From Phycisphaerae bacterium (GTDB lineage Bacteria > Planctomycetota > Phycisphaerae > JAJVII01), in contig JAJVII010000048.1 of assembly GCA_022072085.1 (NCBI GenBank), positions 1-36,784 of the forward strand: 36,784 nt of DNA, given 5' to 3'. The position numbers and the translations under genes were made by a program. Positions 35,433-36,784 of the stretch are shown one piece after another (the first letter of the stretch is position 1; the number at the start of each line of letters is the position of its first letter). The notes beneath the pieces were generated by a model. The model was not told the DNA's origin. It saw only the letters and a list, made by a program, of their open reading frames with translations, and did not search any database.

Positions 35433-35439
35433 TCCGCAC

Positions 35440-36784
35440 TTACTTGAAGCTGGGAATAATGATGCCGCGCAGGATCACGTTCTGGCAGAACAGGAACACC
35501 AGGAACGTCGGCAGGGCAGCGATCACCAGGGCCGCCATCGCGATCGGCGCCTGGTTGGTCTGCTGAATGTTGAACAGGTGCACCATGATCGTCCACATCT
35601 TCTGGTCCGGGCAGATCAGGAACGCCCACATGAAACCCGAGTAGGCGGCCGTGAAACTCTGGAGCGTGATGATCGCGAAGATCGGCTTGCTCAGCGGGAA
35701 GGTGACGTTCATGAACGTCGTCACCTTGCCGGCGCCGTCGATCTCGGCCGCCTCGTACAACTCCTGCGGCAGGGCGTCGAAGAAGCCCTTGAGCAGGAAG
35801 ATCGTGTACCCGCTGGCGATGCTCGGCAGCACGAGGGCGGCATAGGTGTTGATCAGCCCCAGGTGCTTGAGCAGCAGGAAGCCGGGTATCATCCCCACCG
35901 CCGGCGGGAACGCCATCGTCGCCAGCATGAACAGCAGCACCTTGTAGGTGTACTTCAGGCGGAATCGGCTCAGCGCGTAGGCCGCGAACGGGTTCACCGT
36001 CACGTGCGTGCCGATGGCCAGGACGATCAGGATGATCGTGTTGAACATGGCCCGGCCTTCCAGCACCAGGTCGTCCAGCACGACCGCGAAGTTGCCGAAC
36101 ACGAAGTGGCGCCGCAACTCGCCCTTGTGGGCCCGGAACTCCAGTACGTCGCGGTCGGCGATCGGCATGCGGGCCAGGGCGTACTCATCGAAGCCCGGCC
36201 CGTAGAAGTCCGCCCCGCGCCGCGTGGCGTCGGCGATCCGGGCGTCGTCCATGCCCGGCAGGTAGAGGCGGCGGAACTCCTCCTCGCGGTCCTTGTAGAC
36301 CAGCCGCAGAAAGTCGCGCCACGCGTGCTCGGTCAGCCGAAGCTGCCGCCGCGAGTAGTCCAACTGCATCTTCTCTTCGACGCCGGCGGCGCCGGCGACG
36401 CCTTCACCCGTCTGTCCGTCCGGCGGCGGCGGGGCCGTCGGGTCGCGCCCGACCCAGACGATCATCGCGCCGGGGGCCTTGTTGGCGACGAAGTAGCGCC
36501 ACTCGGCCGCCATCGGCGGGTAGATCGGCTCGCGGTCGGAGGCATAGGCTTCGGTGAAATCGCTCAAGGGGTCCAGGCGCACGACCCGCCGCCCGCGAAC
36601 GCGAAGCGCCGCCACCCAGCGCCGCTCGACCCCGCGGTTCAGCCGCTGGATGGCCGCGGCGTTCAGCCCGAAGGGCCCGGCCAGCCGGGCCCACTCCTCG
36701 TCCACCCGCGGCGGCAGCAGGTAGCCCGTCGGCGCCTCGTCCGGCGTCGTCGCCGGGCGGCCGCCTCCGACCGCCATTCGCAGC
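35440..36784 (-). CDS. MalG-type ABC permease with large extracytoplasmic insert (5' end outside window)
   Basis: The visible 447 codons (ATG 36777 is inside an open frame that continues to the window edge) end as a MalG-type permease: MFNTIILIVLAIGTHVTVNPFAAYALSRF, LATMAFPPAVGMIPGFLLLKHLGLINTY and the EAA loop LPQELYEAAEIDGAGKVTTFMNVTFPL (split over two helices). About 230 residues before the first visible helix are soluble and not part of standard MalG. The first transmembrane helix is expected upstream, so this would be an extra domain between TM1 and TM2, probably outside the membrane. It is the partner of the fused protein downstream. The true start is not seen. Confidence 0.85.
   Translation of the reverse strand, partial: LRMAVGGGRPATTPDEAPTGYLLPPRVDEEWARLAGPFGLNAAAIQRLNRGVERRWVAALRVRGRRVVRLDPLSDFTEAYASDREPIYPPMAAEWRYFVANKAPGAMIVWVGRDPTAPPPPDGQTGEGVAGAAGVEEKMQLDYSRRQLRLTEHAWRDFLRLVYKDREEEFRRLYLPGMDDARIADATRRGADFYGPGFDEYALARMPIADRDVLEFRAHKGELRRHFVFGNFAVVLDDLVLEGRAMFNTIILIVLAIGTHVTVNPFAAYALSRFRLKYTYKVLLFMLATMAFPPAVGMIPGFLLLKHLGLINTYAALVLPSIASGYTIFLLKGFFDALPQELYEAAEIDGAGKVTTFMNVTFPLSKPIFAIITLQSFTAAYSGFMWAFLICPDQKMWTIMVHLFNIQQTNQAPIAMAALVIAALPTFLVFLFCQNVILRGIIIPSFK

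Overview
The window is GC-rich bacterial DNA with short intergenic gaps. It carries the chromosomal replication genes (dnaA, dnaN, dciA/DUF721, gyrB) and accessory genes for polysaccharide and solute use: a Cys-type sulfatase, a PL22 oligogalacturonate lyase-like protein and a MalF/MalG-type ABC importer with an unusual fused binding protein. It also holds many inverted repeats, REP palindromes and a RAYT transposase. This mixture fits an uncultured planctomycete (Phycisphaerae-like) best. That assignment is inferred from gene content and protein style; no 16S gene is present.

Layout. 1-4562: end of an SDR oxidoreductase, then divergent trxB and cysE with well-formed promoters, then a large secreted or anchored hypothetical protein. 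4569-7131: a PL22-like gene and a reverse transcriptase gene, preceded by a structured non-coding segment. 7132-10169: gyrB and dciA. 10473-15035: an internally deleted ATP-grasp remnant, the threonine-degradation pair kbl/tdh with a divergent XRE-cupin regulator, a 2Fe-2S ferredoxin-like gene and a DUF4190-like membrane protein. 15066-17980: dnaN, a probable oriC with DnaA boxes, and dnaA. 18307-24070: sulfatase, a secreted hypothetical protein, an alpha/beta hydrolase and an M42 aminopeptidase. 24400-28618: a GntR/YtrA-type regulator between two matching operators, a VWA-like lipoprotein, a DUF2007-like acidic protein and two small hypotheticals. 28618-29419: a RAYT transposase between REP pairs. 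29392-36784: an ARMT1/DUF89-like protein and the ABC importer, which runs off the window end.

The best candidate for an undescribed system is a retron at 5773-7044. The reverse transcriptase has both retron hallmarks (NAxxH and VTG) and the YADD active site. Just upstream, on the same strand, is a 174-nt segment bounded by perfect 15-nt inverted repeats (a1/a2). It contains a 19-bp hairpin built on a 24-nt perfect palindrome (msd-like) and a 7-bp msr-like hairpin. A promoter-like TTGACG-N17-TACCAA would start transcription at a1, and a gyrB terminator lies just before it. No recognisable effector gene accompanies it, so it looks like an orphan retron beside core replication genes.

A second theme is repeat domestication. 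REP palindromes supply the C-terminal codons and overlapping stop codons of two convergent genes. Two other repeat units appear to sit in frame inside coding genes (an ABC permease and the ARMT1-like protein). A family of long inverted repeats fills many of the intergenic gaps.
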